From Pseudomonas triclosanedens (GTDB lineage Bacteria; Pseudomonadota; Gammaproteobacteria; Pseudomonadales; Pseudomonadaceae): a stretch of 64,000 nucleotides of DNA. The notes beneath the pieces were generated by a model that was not told the DNA's origin, did not search any database, and worked only from the letters and a program-made list of their open reading frames with translations. The stretch lies in contig NZ_CP113432.1 in assembly GCF_026686735.1 (NCBI RefSeq), forward strand, positions 4,081,001 to 4,145,000. Direction: 5' to 3'. A program made the position numbers and the translations under genes. Position 1 is the stretch's first letter, and each line of letters begins with the position of its first letter. Of the stretch, positions 46,003 through 55,004 are shown piece after piece.

Positions 46003-46437
46003 TCAGCTGGAGAGCTTGCGGTCCAGCGAGAACGGACCAGCCCCGCTGATCAGCAGCGCCACGCTTATCATGATCAGCGTGAAGGCGTATTCGAAGCCGT
46101 TGTTGGTGATGAAGAAGCCATTGGCCAGGTGCACGCTGAATACCGCCACCAGCATCGCGACGATCAGCGGAATGCTCGCCAGGCGCACCAGCAGACCCAG
46201 CACCAGCGCCAGACCACCGAAGAACTCGGCACTACCCGCCAGGGCAGCCATCAGGTATCCCGGAGTCACACCCAGCGACTCCAGCCACCCTGCCATACCC
46301 TGCAGACCCGGACCGCCGAATGCGCCGAAGAGCTTCTGCGAGCCATGAGCCATGAAAGTCAGACCGGTGGTAATGCGCAGAACAGCGATACCGGCGCCAG
46401 CATTGGTGGACAGGATGGATTTGATCAGCGAGTTCAT
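46003..46437 (-). CDS. DoxX family membrane protein
   Basis: A 144-residue protein with four membrane helices and the DoxX pattern: RITTGLTFMAHGSQKLFG, a GGPGLQGMAGWLESLG loop and AGSAEFFGGLALVLGLL. Relatives are associated with redox or respiratory quinone functions and thiosulfate oxidation, but most bacterial members have no assigned role. A good AGGACTC-type site lies before the ATG. The upstream region (46438-46554) is AT-rich. Confidence 0.9.
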   Translation of the reverse strand: MNSLIKSILSTNAGAGIAVLRITTGLTFMAHGSQKLFGAFGGPGLQGMAGWLESLGVTPGYLMAALAGSAEFFGGLALVLGLLVRLASIPLIVAMLVAVFSVHLANGFFITNNGFEYAFTLIMISVALLISGAGPFSLDRKLSS

Positions 46438-46554
46438 GGTGAGTCCTTGTGCAGAGGATAGTGGGCCGCAACCGTGGTTGCTTGAGGATCAATATAGACA
46501 ATTTATCCGATACAAAAAGCGCAAATTTGCACTCATAACTATCGAATTATTTAA

Positions 46555-47979
46555 TCACTTCTTGATCGCTGCCACGCTCTCCCGTGGCTCCAGGCCATCA
46601 CGTTCACGCTGATAGGCAAGATAGTACTTGTTGACGCTGCTGACATAGTTCACCACGCCCATGCCTAGCTGCTCGGCCGCCACCCGCTCGACCTGGAAGA
46701 ACCACTGGTTGGGGTTCAACCCCTGGCGCCGAGCCTCCGCGCGCAGGCTCTGGACTCGCTCGGGGCCGGCGTTGTAGGCCGCCAGCACGAACGCCATGCG
46801 GTCACGCTCGCTGATCCGCGGGCTGGAGAAGAAGCGCTTGCGCAGCATCGCCATGTAGCGGCTGGCAGCCTGCACATTGCTTTCCTTCTGGTGCACCGTG
46901 TCCACGCCCACGGCGCGTGCCGCCGCCGGCGTGATCTGCATGAGCCCGGTAGCGCCGCCGGAGCCACGAGCGCCGGCATTGAGGTTGGATTCCTTGAAAG
47001 CCACCGCCGCCAGCGCCAGCCAGTCGAGACTGCTTTGCGCAGCGAAACGCTGCAGCGTCGGGCGCACCGCCTCCAGTCGCTTGCGGTCAGGCGCCACCAG
47101 CGGATTGCGCACCTGGTAGGCGCGCCGGTAGAGACGCTGGAACGCGCTGTCCTGATCGGCCGGCGCGCGGTACTCCTTGAGGAAGCGATTGACGCTGGCA
47201 CGCAGCATCGGCGCATCGCGGCGCACGTACCAGGTCATGCTTTCGCTGTTGTCGAGCACCAGGTGCCGGTCGATGCGTAGCTTGGTGAAGACCTTGGCCC
47301 AGCGTTCGGCGATCGGCTGCTCCACGACCGTATAGCTGTAGATGCCGGCCTGGACCATCTCCAGTACGTCCTCCACGGCCAGCGAAGAATCGGTCCACTC
47401 CAGCACCAGCGGCGCCATTCGGCGTTGAGCCAGACGCTCGTTGACCCGCCGCACCGCCTCACCGGCAGCACTGCCGGCGGGCAGCGTGATGGTGCGACCG
47501 GCAAGCTGCTCCAGCCGAACGAAGCGGCGGTTGCCTTGCCTGGTGACCAGCACCAGGGGCACGTCTTCCTTCCACGGCAGACTGGCGCTGAGGTTCTGGC
47601 CTTCGCGTGCCAGCAGCACCTCGCCGGGCGCTACCAGATCACCCTCGCCGCGCTGCAGGGCGCCGAGCAGTTGATCCTTGGCCTTGGGAATGAACTTGAT
47701 AGAAAGGGGTTTGCGGCCGGGCGCGGTATCGTTCAGGTATTGCTCGAAGGCCCGCAGGCGACGGTATTCGACGCCGATCGGCTCGCCCTTGATCTCGCCC
47801 GAGCTATTGCGGCTCTGGTTGACCAGAACGCGGAGAACGCCACCGGAGCGAATGGCGGCCAGGTCATGGGTACTACCGCTGTCCTGCTCCCAGTTTTCCG
47901 GCTGGGTCGTCAGGCGTGCGGACGCCGGCAGCGGCATCAAGGCCACCAGGCACAGCGTAAGCAGCAACAGTCGCGTCAT
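46555..47979 (-). CDS. mltF: Membrane-bound lytic murein transglycosylase MltF-like
   Basis: A 474-residue exported protein. The signal peptide is MTRLLLLTLCLVALMPLPASA. An N-terminal ABC-type solute-binding (SBP_bac_3) module fills about 45-265 (SGGVLRVLVNQSRNSS). A C-terminal SLT goose-lysozyme domain (about 285-440) carries catalytic Glu in AFKESNLN, plus GLMQITPAAA and AAYNAGPERV. It cleaves peptidoglycan to anhydro-muropeptides. The signal sequence has no lipobox, so membrane attachment is not obvious; a paralogue of classical MltF is equally possible. Confidence 0.88.
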   Translation of the reverse strand: MTRLLLLTLCLVALMPLPASARLTTQPENWEQDSGSTHDLAAIRSGGVLRVLVNQSRNSSGEIKGEPIGVEYRRLRAFEQYLNDTAPGRKPLSIKFIPKAKDQLLGALQRGEGDLVAPGEVLLAREGQNLSASLPWKEDVPLVLVTRQGNRRFVRLEQLAGRTITLPAGSAAGEAVRRVNERLAQRRMAPLVLEWTDSSLAVEDVLEMVQAGIYSYTVVEQPIAERWAKVFTKLRIDRHLVLDNSESMTWYVRRDAPMLRASVNRFLKEYRAPADQDSAFQRLYRRAYQVRNPLVAPDRKRLEAVRPTLQRFAAQSSLDWLALAAVAFKESNLNAGARGSGGATGLMQITPAAARAVGVDTVHQKESNVQAASRYMAMLRKRFFSSPRISERDRMAFVLAAYNAGPERVQSLRAEARRQGLNPNQWFFQVERVAAEQLGMGVVNYVSSVNKYYLAYQRERDGLEPRESVAAIKK

Positions 47980-48206
47980 CCAGCTCTCCAGGGGGTTCTC
48001 GCATCGGCACCGGCCCGTTCAGAGCGCGGCGTTGGCCGCAAGTTCCCGGCCGCCGAGGGCGCGCGAGAGTCTCACAGCACGAACCGTATGCCAACCCGTA
48101 ATTCCGGAAGCACTTTCAGAAGTGGCTTCAACTATCTGTTTTTGAGGGATTTTTATTGAAAAACAGAGGTTCTGCTATGCTGCTCGCCCGAACCAAGGGA
48201 AGAAAC

Positions 48207-49007
48207 ATGCAACTGATCGACATCGGCGTCAACCTCACTCACCCGAGCTTTGCTCCGGAACGTGAAGCCCTGCTCGCCCGGGCTTTCGATGCTGGCGTTA
48301 CCCAACTGGTGCTGACCGGCACCAGCCTGGAAGACAGCGAGCAAGCCCTGGAACTGTGCCGGCAACTGGACCAGGGCCAGCGACTCTACTGCACCGCCGG
48401 CCTCCATCCCCATGAGGCGAGTCAATGGAAAAGCGATAGCGCGCGGGCGCTGCGCGGCCTGTTGAAGGAAGAGCGCGTGCGTGCAGTCGGCGAGTGCGGG
48501 CTGGACTTCAACCGCGACTTCTCGCCGCGCCCTTTGCAAGAGAAGGCGTTCGAGGAGCAACTGGCCCTGGCCGTGGAACTGCAGCGCCCGGTCTTCATCC
48601 ATGAACGCGATGCGGCCGAGCGGCTGCTGGCCATCGTCAAGGACTTCCGCGACCGGCTGCCCGCCGCAGTGGTGCACTGCTTCACCGGCGAACGCCGAAC
48701 GCTCTACAACTATCTCGACCTGGACCTGCACATCGGCATCACCGGCTGGATCTGCGACGAACGCCGCGGCACCCATCTGCAGGAGCTGGTGAAGGAGATT
48801 CCCGAGGGCCGGCTGATGCTGGAAAGCGACGCTCCCTACCTGCTGCCGCGGACCCTGCGGCCCAAGCCCAAGCATGGCCGCAACGAGCCGGCCTACCTGC
48901 CCGAGGTGCTGGCCTGCGTAGCGCTGCATCGAGGCGAAAGCGAGGAGTGTGTCGCGGCCCACACCACCGACTGCGCACGGCATTTCTTCGGCCTGCCGGA
49001 GATGTGA
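48207..49007 (+). CDS. tatD: TatD family DNase
   Basis: A 266-residue metal-dependent hydrolase of the amidohydrolase-like TatD family, with 3'-5' exonuclease activity in E. coli. Like TatD proper, it starts [11 protein letters not shown] and lacks the HxH of the YcfH/YjjV subgroup. Metal and catalytic residues are readable: [26 protein letters not shown] and ESDAPYLLP. The ATG at 48207 is preceded by AAGGGAAG. It follows the divergent mltF after a 227-base gap. Confidence 0.93.
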   Translation: MQLIDIGVNLTHPSFAPEREALLARAFDAGVTQLVLTGTSLEDSEQALELCRQLDQGQRLYCTAGLHPHEASQWKSDSARALRGLLKEERVRAVGECGLDFNRDFSPRPLQEKAFEEQLALAVELQRPVFIHERDAAERLLAIVKDFRDRLPAAVVHCFTGERRTLYNYLDLDLHIGITGWICDERRGTHLQELVKEIPEGRLMLESDAPYLLPRTLRPKPKHGRNEPAYLPEVLACVALHRGESEECVAAHTTDCARHFFGLPEM

Positions 49008-49144
49008 AGCCGCGCTCAAGATTGCGGCCCGGCGGCCGTTAACCCAGGTGTCGAAGGCGGCTTGATCCTTATCAATAACCGGCCTTCATCCTTTTCAAGA
49101 CAATGGCGGCGCCTTGCCACCATTCGACCGACAAGAAGACAGCT

Positions 49145-50623
49145 ATGGCCGCCTGGATCCGCGATATTTCCCTCAAGTACAAATTCTGGGCCGTGAATGC
49201 GGTCGCCTTCGTTACCACCCTGCTGCTGGTGCTGTTCGCCATGCACCAGGAGCTGGACGCCCGCAACCAGCAAGCCCGCCAGAGCGCCGAAGCCCAGGCC
49301 CAGTTGCTCAAAAGCTGGCCGGCGGGCACTCCCTTGCCGGGCGCCACCCACCTCGTTAGCTTCGCTGCCGGCAGCGCTCCGCAGATCGCAGGCGTCGACG
49401 CCTCTGTCCTGTCCCGCGCCAGTGGCTGGGTCGAGCTGCCCGAAACAGAGACCCACTCAGGCACACTGACCGGCGCATACGTGCAGGACATGGGCAACGG
49501 CCAGCGCATCGCGATACTTGCCTACGGCACCAGCTTCTGGAATGTGTTCGAAGACCGCGCGCTGCCCTATGCCGGCGCCGTGATGATCCTGATGCTGGCC
49601 CTGCTCGCCGCCTCGCAATTGCTGATCCGCTTCATCCTCACTCACCTGCTCACCCTGCGCGACGTGATGCTGCACGTGGAGAAGAGCGGCGACCTGTCCG
49701 CCCGCGTACCACTGGACAGCCGTGACGAGGTGGGCCAGATGGCCACCGCCTTCAACGCCATGCAGGCCGGTTACCAGCGCGTGGTCGGCACCGTCGCCCA
49801 GGCCGCCGGGCGCCTCGATGAAGGTGCGCGCAGCCTCGCCAGCACGATGGGCCAGGTACGCCAGGGCATGCTCGGCCAGCAGAGCGAGACGGATCAGGCC
49901 GCTACCGCCATCAACGAGATGTCCACCACCGTCCACCATATCGCCCAGCACGCAGCCGATACCCGCGACCAGTCGCAGGAAGCCGACCGCCTGGCGGGCA
50001 ATGGCCAGCAGGTCGTCGGCCGCGTCGGCCAGTCCATCGCGGGACTGTCCCAGGGTGTACAGCAGACCGCCGAAATGATCCAGCAACTGGCCCAGGACAG
50101 CCACAAGATCAGCAGCGTTGTCAGCGTCATCCACGGCATTGCCGAACAAACCAACCTGCTGGCCCTCAACGCCGCCATCGAAGCCGCCCGCGCCGGTGAA
50201 ATGGGCCGTGGCTTCGCCGTGGTGGCCGACGAAGTACGCAACCTGGCCAAACGCGTGCAGGACTCCACCGACGAGATCACCCAGATGATCAATGCCCTGC
50301 AATCCGGCACCCGTGATGCCGTGGAGTTCATGCAGGAAAGCTCGATCAAGGCCGACGGCTGCGTCGAGGAGGCACGCGAAGCCGGCGAGGCGCTGGCCGC
50401 CATTGCCAGCGCAGTGGCGCTGATGCGCGAAAGCAACACGCAGATCGCCGTGGCCGCCGAACAGCAGAGCCAGGTCGCCGAAGAGATGACCCGCTCGGTG
50501 GTGGGCATTCGCGATGTCACCGAACTGACCGTCCAGCAAACCGTAGAATCGGCCAGCACCAGCCATCAGTTGGCCGACCTGGCCGGCGAACTGAGCCGGG
50601 CCATCGGCCAGTTGCGCCTGTAA
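49145..50623 (+). CDS. Methyl-accepting chemotaxis protein
   Basis: A 492-residue chemoreceptor with membrane helix 1 at about 12-35 and a periplasmic ligand domain of about 105 residues. Membrane helix 2 spans about 138-162, followed by HAMP near 163-215 and a methyl-accepting domain. The hairpin tip is conserved as [22 protein letters not shown]. The ligand domain is short and of no recognised class, so the stimulus is unknown. No C-terminal CheR/CheB-tethering pentapeptide is visible. Confidence 0.93.
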   Translation: MAAWIRDISLKYKFWAVNAVAFVTTLLLVLFAMHQELDARNQQARQSAEAQAQLLKSWPAGTPLPGATHLVSFAAGSAPQIAGVDASVLSRASGWVELPETETHSGTLTGAYVQDMGNGQRIAILAYGTSFWNVFEDRALPYAGAVMILMLALLAASQLLIRFILTHLLTLRDVMLHVEKSGDLSARVPLDSRDEVGQMATAFNAMQAGYQRVVGTVAQAAGRLDEGARSLASTMGQVRQGMLGQQSETDQAATAINEMSTTVHHIAQHAADTRDQSQEADRLAGNGQQVVGRVGQSIAGLSQGVQQTAEMIQQLAQDSHKISSVVSVIHGIAEQTNLLALNAAIEAARAGEMGRGFAVVADEVRNLAKRVQDSTDEITQMINALQSGTRDAVEFMQESSIKADGCVEEAREAGEALAAIASAVALMRESNTQIAVAAEQQSQVAEEMTRSVVGIRDVTELTVQQTVESASTSHQLADLAGELSRAIGQLRL

Positions 50624-50736
50624 ATCCTATTGCGCGCATAGCCAGCACCGATTGGAGCAGCGCTCCAGCCAGCGCCTAGACTGCCGATACGACTCCCGCC
50701 GCACTGGCGGGTCCGTATCTGCACAGGAGCTCGCTC

Positions 50737-51096
50737 ATGGCCAGACGCCGACCCAACCTGCTCGCCTGGCAATGGCAGGGTTACGCAGCCAACCACCGCA
50801 ACGCCACCAACCTCGCACTGCACATCATCGCCGTACCGCTGTTCATCCTCGCCGTGCCGATCCTCGTCGGCGGCCTGTTCCGCCTGAGCTTGAGCGGCAT
50901 CGTCCTGGGCGTGATCGGCATCGTCGCCTCGCTTGCGATCCAGGGGCGCGGCCACAAGCTGGAGGATCAGGCACCGGAGCCGTTCACCGACCGCAAGGAC
51001 GCTATCGGCAGGCTACTCGCCGAACAATTCATCACTTTCCCCCGCTTCGTCCTGAGCGGAGCCTGGTGGCGCGCCTGGCGAAATCGGCGGCATTGA
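50737..51096 (+). CDS. Mpo1-like (DUF962) membrane protein
   Basis: A 119-residue protein with two membrane helices (about 27-47 and 51-69). It has the DUF962/YGL010w pattern: NHRNATNLALHIIAVP, the GRGHKLE motif and EQFITFPRFVLSG. The yeast homologue Mpo1 is a dioxygenase in fatty acid alpha-oxidation using conserved histidines; the His residues in the two motifs are present here. Activity in bacteria is unproven. A GGAG site lies before the ATG. Confidence 0.85.
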   Translation: MARRRPNLLAWQWQGYAANHRNATNLALHIIAVPLFILAVPILVGGLFRLSLSGIVLGVIGIVASLAIQGRGHKLEDQAPEPFTDRKDAIGRLLAEQFITFPRFVLSGAWWRAWRNRRH

Positions 51097-51178
51097 AAGG
51101 GGGCGCGGCATTTCGGCCATTCAAGTCCGGAGGGTGTTCGCCGATATAATCGTCGAGATTTCGTCACGAGCTGTTGAG

Positions 51179-51682
51179 ATGTCGGTTCTTCGTCATTTTT
51201 TTGGCTTTTTGGCCTGCCTGATAATTGGCAGCCAGGTGTCGGCAAGCCAACCCGCCCCGCGGACCACCGAGCGCAAGGTCCTGGAACTGGTGGTCGCCGG
51301 CTATCCCGAAGCGAGCCGAAGCCTGTCGCTGAGCGCTCTCGAGCGCTTTCCGCACCGGACCTATTCCGCCGTGCTGGACGATGAAAGCAGCGTCTCCCAC
51401 TGGCAGGGGGTACCGCTGAGCCTGCTGTTCGACGAAGCGCAGCTCAGCCGTGCGAAACGCCTGCGCGTCGAAGCCCTGAACGACTTCTCGGCACTGATCC
51501 CGCTGAACGACCTCACTACCTACGAACCAATCCTCGCCTACCGCCGCGACGACCGCTACATCGGCATCAGTGAGCGCGGCCCGTTGTTCATCATCTACCC
51601 GCAGGTGCGACATCCCGAGTTGTGCACCCAGCTCTACTTCAACCGATCCGTCTGGCAGGTCAGCCGCATTACCCTGGAGTGA
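51179..51682 (+). CDS. Exported SUOX-fold (oxidoreductase molybdopterin-binding-like) small protein
   Basis: A 167-residue periplasmic protein. A signal peptide ends near GSQVSA-SQPAP. The mature domain (LELVVAGYPEASRSLSLSAL, then VSHWQGVPLSLLFDEA and GPLFIIYPQVRHPEL) resembles a short sulfite-oxidase-type molybdopterin-binding fold. The Moco-ligating cysteine of true enzymes is missing; the only mature cysteine is near the C terminus (ELCTQLYF). It is probably not a Moco enzyme but a sensor-type domain. The gene is coupled to a diguanylate cyclase that starts six bases after its stop. Confidence 0.75.
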   Translation: MSVLRHFFGFLACLIIGSQVSASQPAPRTTERKVLELVVAGYPEASRSLSLSALERFPHRTYSAVLDDESSVSHWQGVPLSLLFDEAQLSRAKRLRVEALNDFSALIPLNDLTTYEPILAYRRDDRYIGISERGPLFIIYPQVRHPELCTQLYFNRSVWQVSRITLE

Positions 51683-51687
51683 TCGCC

Positions 51688-53253
51688 GTGCCCCCCCATC
51701 CAAGACGACGGCGCCTGCGCCGACTGACCTTCCTCGTGCTCTGCTGCCTGATAGCAGGCCTCACGGTCTGCGCCGGCGCCGCCCTGCTGATGGTCAACCA
51801 GCACGCCCGCCAACTGGCGCGCCCCAATACCCACAGCGAGCTGTGGCAGGCGTACCAGTTGCATGCCGAGCTGGAGCGCTCCCTGGAAACCGCTCAGGCC
51901 GTGCTCGACGAGCGCGCCGACAGCGACGCCCTGGCCACCCGCATCGAAGTGCTGGCCAGCCTGCTGCCGCCGCTGCGCACCACCTCGGTATTCAGCCACC
52001 TCGCCGAACCACGCCCGGAGATCGACGAAACCCTGAATCGCCTCGAACGCATCAGTGGCGACTGGCTCAAGCGCGCCCCCTGGGGGCAGCCAGCCGCAGC
52101 GCGCAATATCGCGGAAGAAATGCTCCGCCAGTTGCCGCTGCTGCTCAAGCCGACCCACGAGATCATCGTCGCCACCCACATCGCCCAGACCAACATGCTC
52201 GACGACGAGCGCCAGGATCTCCAGCACGCCTTCGTCCTGCTCGCCTGGGTGCTCGCCGGGCTGGGCATCTGCTGCGTACTGCTGACCTTGCGGGTGATCG
52301 CCAATTCGCGGCGCAAGCTGCTGCTGACACAGCGCCTGAACGATCTCAACCAGTCCCTGGAGCGGCGCGTGGAACAGCGCACCCAGGAGCTGACGGAGCG
52401 CAAGGCGCTGCTGCGCTACATACTCGATACCAGCCCCAGCGACGTGGCGTTGCTCAATGACCGCGACAGCCACGCCCACTACGTCAGCCCGCGCCTGCTG
52501 CAGCGCACCGGGGCCGACGACGAAAGCTTCAACCTCACACGGCTGTTCAACGACCCCGACGAGGAAAGCCGCTTCCTCCAGGCACTGGATGAATTCGGCC
52601 GGCTGGATGGCTGGGAAACCCGGCTGGCCGGCGACCCACCGTACTGGGCGGTGGTCTGGGCGCGGCGCCTGAACGTCGAGGGCCAGCCCGCCTCGCTGGT
52701 CTGGAGCTTCGACATCAACCAGCGCAAGGCCATCGAGCAGGAACTGCGCCTGCTCGCCACCACCGACCCGCTGACCGGCCTGCAGAACCGCCACGCCTTC
52801 GTCAAGCGCGGCGTCAGCCTGCTCAAGAGCGCCCAGCGCTATCACCGCCAGTGCTCGGCGCTGATGTTGGACATCGATCATTTCAAGCGTATCAACGACA
52901 CTCACGGCCATGCCTTCGGCGATGCCGTACTCAAGGCAGTGGCCGCAGAGCTGAGCCAGGGACTGCGCGAAGTCGACCTGCTCGGCCGGCTGGGCGGCGA
53001 GGAGTTCGCCGCGATCCTCCCGGAAACCGATCCGCAGCAGGCGCTGCAGGTCGCCGAACGGCTGCGCACCGCCGTGCAGTCACTGATTTTCACCGGTGAA
53101 GACGGCAGCCGCCTGGACCTGACGCTGAGCATCGGGGTGGCCGAGCGGCGGCCCGGCGAAGTGCGCCTGGAGGACCTGCTGGCCCGCGCCGATCGCGCGC
53201 TCTACCGAGCCAAGGCTGGCGGGCGCAATCGCACCGAACAGGCGCCCAGCTAG
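51688..53253 (+). CDS. Membrane diguanylate cyclase (GGDEF) with periplasmic sensor and PAS
   Basis: A 521-residue inner-membrane cyclase. Helices lie at about 12-34 and 180-200, flanking a periplasmic domain. A coiled coil, PAS-like domain (about 240-345) and GGDEF domain follow. The active-site motif is GGEEF, and an RxxD inhibitory site (REVD) stands five residues before it, so it should be active and product-inhibited. The GTG at 51688 is chosen, with GGAG eight bases before it (inside the end of the previous gene). Coupling to the periplasmic SUOX-fold protein suggests a sensor pair feeding c-di-GMP. Confidence 0.9.
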   Translation: MPPHPRRRRLRRLTFLVLCCLIAGLTVCAGAALLMVNQHARQLARPNTHSELWQAYQLHAELERSLETAQAVLDERADSDALATRIEVLASLLPPLRTTSVFSHLAEPRPEIDETLNRLERISGDWLKRAPWGQPAAARNIAEEMLRQLPLLLKPTHEIIVATHIAQTNMLDDERQDLQHAFVLLAWVLAGLGICCVLLTLRVIANSRRKLLLTQRLNDLNQSLERRVEQRTQELTERKALLRYILDTSPSDVALLNDRDSHAHYVSPRLLQRTGADDESFNLTRLFNDPDEESRFLQALDEFGRLDGWETRLAGDPPYWAVVWARRLNVEGQPASLVWSFDINQRKAIEQELRLLATTDPLTGLQNRHAFVKRGVSLLKSAQRYHRQCSALMLDIDHFKRINDTHGHAFGDAVLKAVAAELSQGLREVDLLGRLGGEEFAAILPETDPQQALQVAERLRTAVQSLIFTGEDGSRLDLTLSIGVAERRPGEVRLEDLLARADRALYRAKAGGRNRTEQAPS

Positions 53254-54050
53254 CCGAAGATGGTCACCGTCTGCCGGCTGATCGCCAGCAGATTGCCGTC
53301 CGGCGCCCAGCACTGGGCAGCGATGTGGCCGTAGCCGTCGCGCGCGTGCTCGATGAGTGCCCGGTACTGGCACCAGCCATCGGCCGGCATCTGAGCCTGG
53401 GGCTGGATGAATTCGACGGTCCAGGTCAGCGAACTGGATGGCGCCGGCGACTTCAGGTGCGGCAGCGTCGCCGGCGGCCAGGCATCGATCAGCGCCAGCA
53501 GGTGGGCGATGTCCATCCGCTCACCGCGCACATCGTCGCTGCGCAGGCGCATCCAGCCGCCCATTTCCAGTTCGCGGCTGGAAGAAAACGGCATGTGCCC
53601 CAACGCCCAGCGCATGGCGATATGCTGGGTGAACGCCGGCATAACCTTGCGAATGTAGGGTAGTTCCTGGCAGTGCTCGGGCTGTTTGAACGACGGGGCT
53701 GGCAGGTTCTCCACCGCGACGCTGGATGTCCGCGCCTCGCCGAAGCTGCCCTGCACCAGCGCAACCACCTGGCCGTTCTGCACCACGCGGCAGAACACCT
53801 GGCTCACCGACTTGCCCTCGCGCAGCGCCTCGGCCTCGAAGCTCACCGGCACTTCCACCTCCACCGGCCCGACGAAGGTGATCGCCAGCGAACGCACGGG
53901 GCGCCCGTCATGGGTCACCGCGCGCATGGCCTCGTAGGCCGCTGCGGCGACCAGGCCGCCGAAGCTCGCCCGTCCTTGTGCCCAGATCGTCGGAATGACC
54001 ACGGAACGCGGCGAGGCGCGCACTGCCTGAAGCATTTCGGTGAAAGTCAT
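53250..54050 (-). CDS. Acyl-CoA thioesterase family (double hot-dog) protein
   Basis: A 266-residue protein with two hot-dog domains of the TesB/4HBT_3 type. The N-terminal half reads WAQGRASFGGLVAAAAYEAM then SLAITFVGPVEVEVPV. The C-terminal half includes SSLTWTVEFIQPQ and WCQYRALIEHARDGYGHIAAQCW. It probably hydrolyses acyl-CoA; chain length is unknown. Its last codon overlaps the convergent diguanylate cyclase end by four bases. Confidence 0.85.
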   Translation of the reverse strand: MTFTEMLQAVRASPRSVVIPTIWAQGRASFGGLVAAAAYEAMRAVTHDGRPVRSLAITFVGPVEVEVPVSFEAEALREGKSVSQVFCRVVQNGQVVALVQGSFGEARTSSVAVENLPAPSFKQPEHCQELPYIRKVMPAFTQHIAMRWALGHMPFSSSRELEMGGWMRLRSDDVRGERMDIAHLLALIDAWPPATLPHLKSPAPSSSLTWTVEFIQPQAQMPADGWCQYRALIEHARDGYGHIAAQCWAPDGNLLAISRQTVTIFG

Positions 54051-54166
54051 GGATCGCTTCCAGTGTGGGATTGGCAGCGATCTTATGTCCTCGAGGCGTG
54101 TACGCAAACCATCCAAAGCGTTGCTCGCCAAGGAAAATGCCCCGCCATCAACGCCCCGCATGGGGC

Positions 54167-54940
54167 TCAGCGCAACGCCTTCTGCAACGCGTCGAGGCTC
54201 TCGTCGGCCAGGCGCCCGGCGAGGTCATGGCGAGCATTCCAGTGCGGCTGCAGCGGCATCAGATCCAGCTCGCGCTCGCTGCGGATCAGCCACTGCTCGT
54301 AGTCGTGCCAGTCGCCCAGCGTGGACTGCGCATCCTTCAGCGGAGCCAGCAGGCTCTGCGGTACCGCCGATTCCTTCGGGTACATCTCCAGGGAGTAGCG
54401 CACGCGCTTGATCAGCAACCGCAGGCGATGACGGTCATGCGCTGGGTCCTTCAACGCCGCGCGCAGCCTTTGCCATTGCTTTGCCAGACGTTTGCGCACC
54501 GTCGCGTGCAGACCGTCCAGCACGCCATGCCGCTGTGCCGTGCGCCACAATTGCGGCCAGCCGTCCAGGCGCATCAGCAGGCGCTCCCACTGCGGGCTGG
54601 CCAGCAGCGCGATGTAACCCGACAGCAGCGCCGGACGACGCAACGCCGCGGCGTGCTCGTAACCTTCGGCTTCCAGCACCGGCAGCAGCACTTCCAGGTC
54701 GCGCAACGGACCGCTCAGGCGCCCCACGTCAGCGAGCGACTCTTCCAGCTCGTCGATGCCCGGCATCCCGCGCACCGCATGCAGCAGGCTGCGCAAGCGG
54801 CGCACGGCGATGCGCAGATCGTGCAGCGCTTCGGGATCGGAACCGGCACTCAAACGGGCAGAGGCGGAGAACAGCGCAACTTCCTCCTCGATCAGATGGG
54901 TCACCAGGTAATCGCTGAAAGAAGACACGGCAAGCTCCAT
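54167..54940 (-). CDS. CHAD domain protein
   Basis: A 257-residue, all-helical, histidine/arginine-rich protein with the CHAD signature ALHDLRIAVRRLRSLLHAV and later RLRLLIKRVRYSLEMYP. CHAD proteins bind polyphosphate through conserved basic residues and localise to polyphosphate granules. Here the CYTH partner domain is absent. It lies between the thioesterase and tgpA, on the same strand. Confidence 0.9.
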   Translation of the reverse strand: MELAVSSFSDYLVTHLIEEEVALFSASARLSAGSDPEALHDLRIAVRRLRSLLHAVRGMPGIDELEESLADVGRLSGPLRDLEVLLPVLEAEGYEHAAALRRPALLSGYIALLASPQWERLLMRLDGWPQLWRTAQRHGVLDGLHATVRKRLAKQWQRLRAALKDPAHDRHRLRLLIKRVRYSLEMYPKESAVPQSLLAPLKDAQSTLGDWHDYEQWLIRSERELDLMPLQPHWNARHDLAGRLADESLDALQKALR

Positions 54941-55004
54941 GCGGTAGGGGTGAGTTCTCAGGTTAGTTGCCGAGGGGGTGGCGACAAGTGTCCGAAGTCA
55001 TGCT

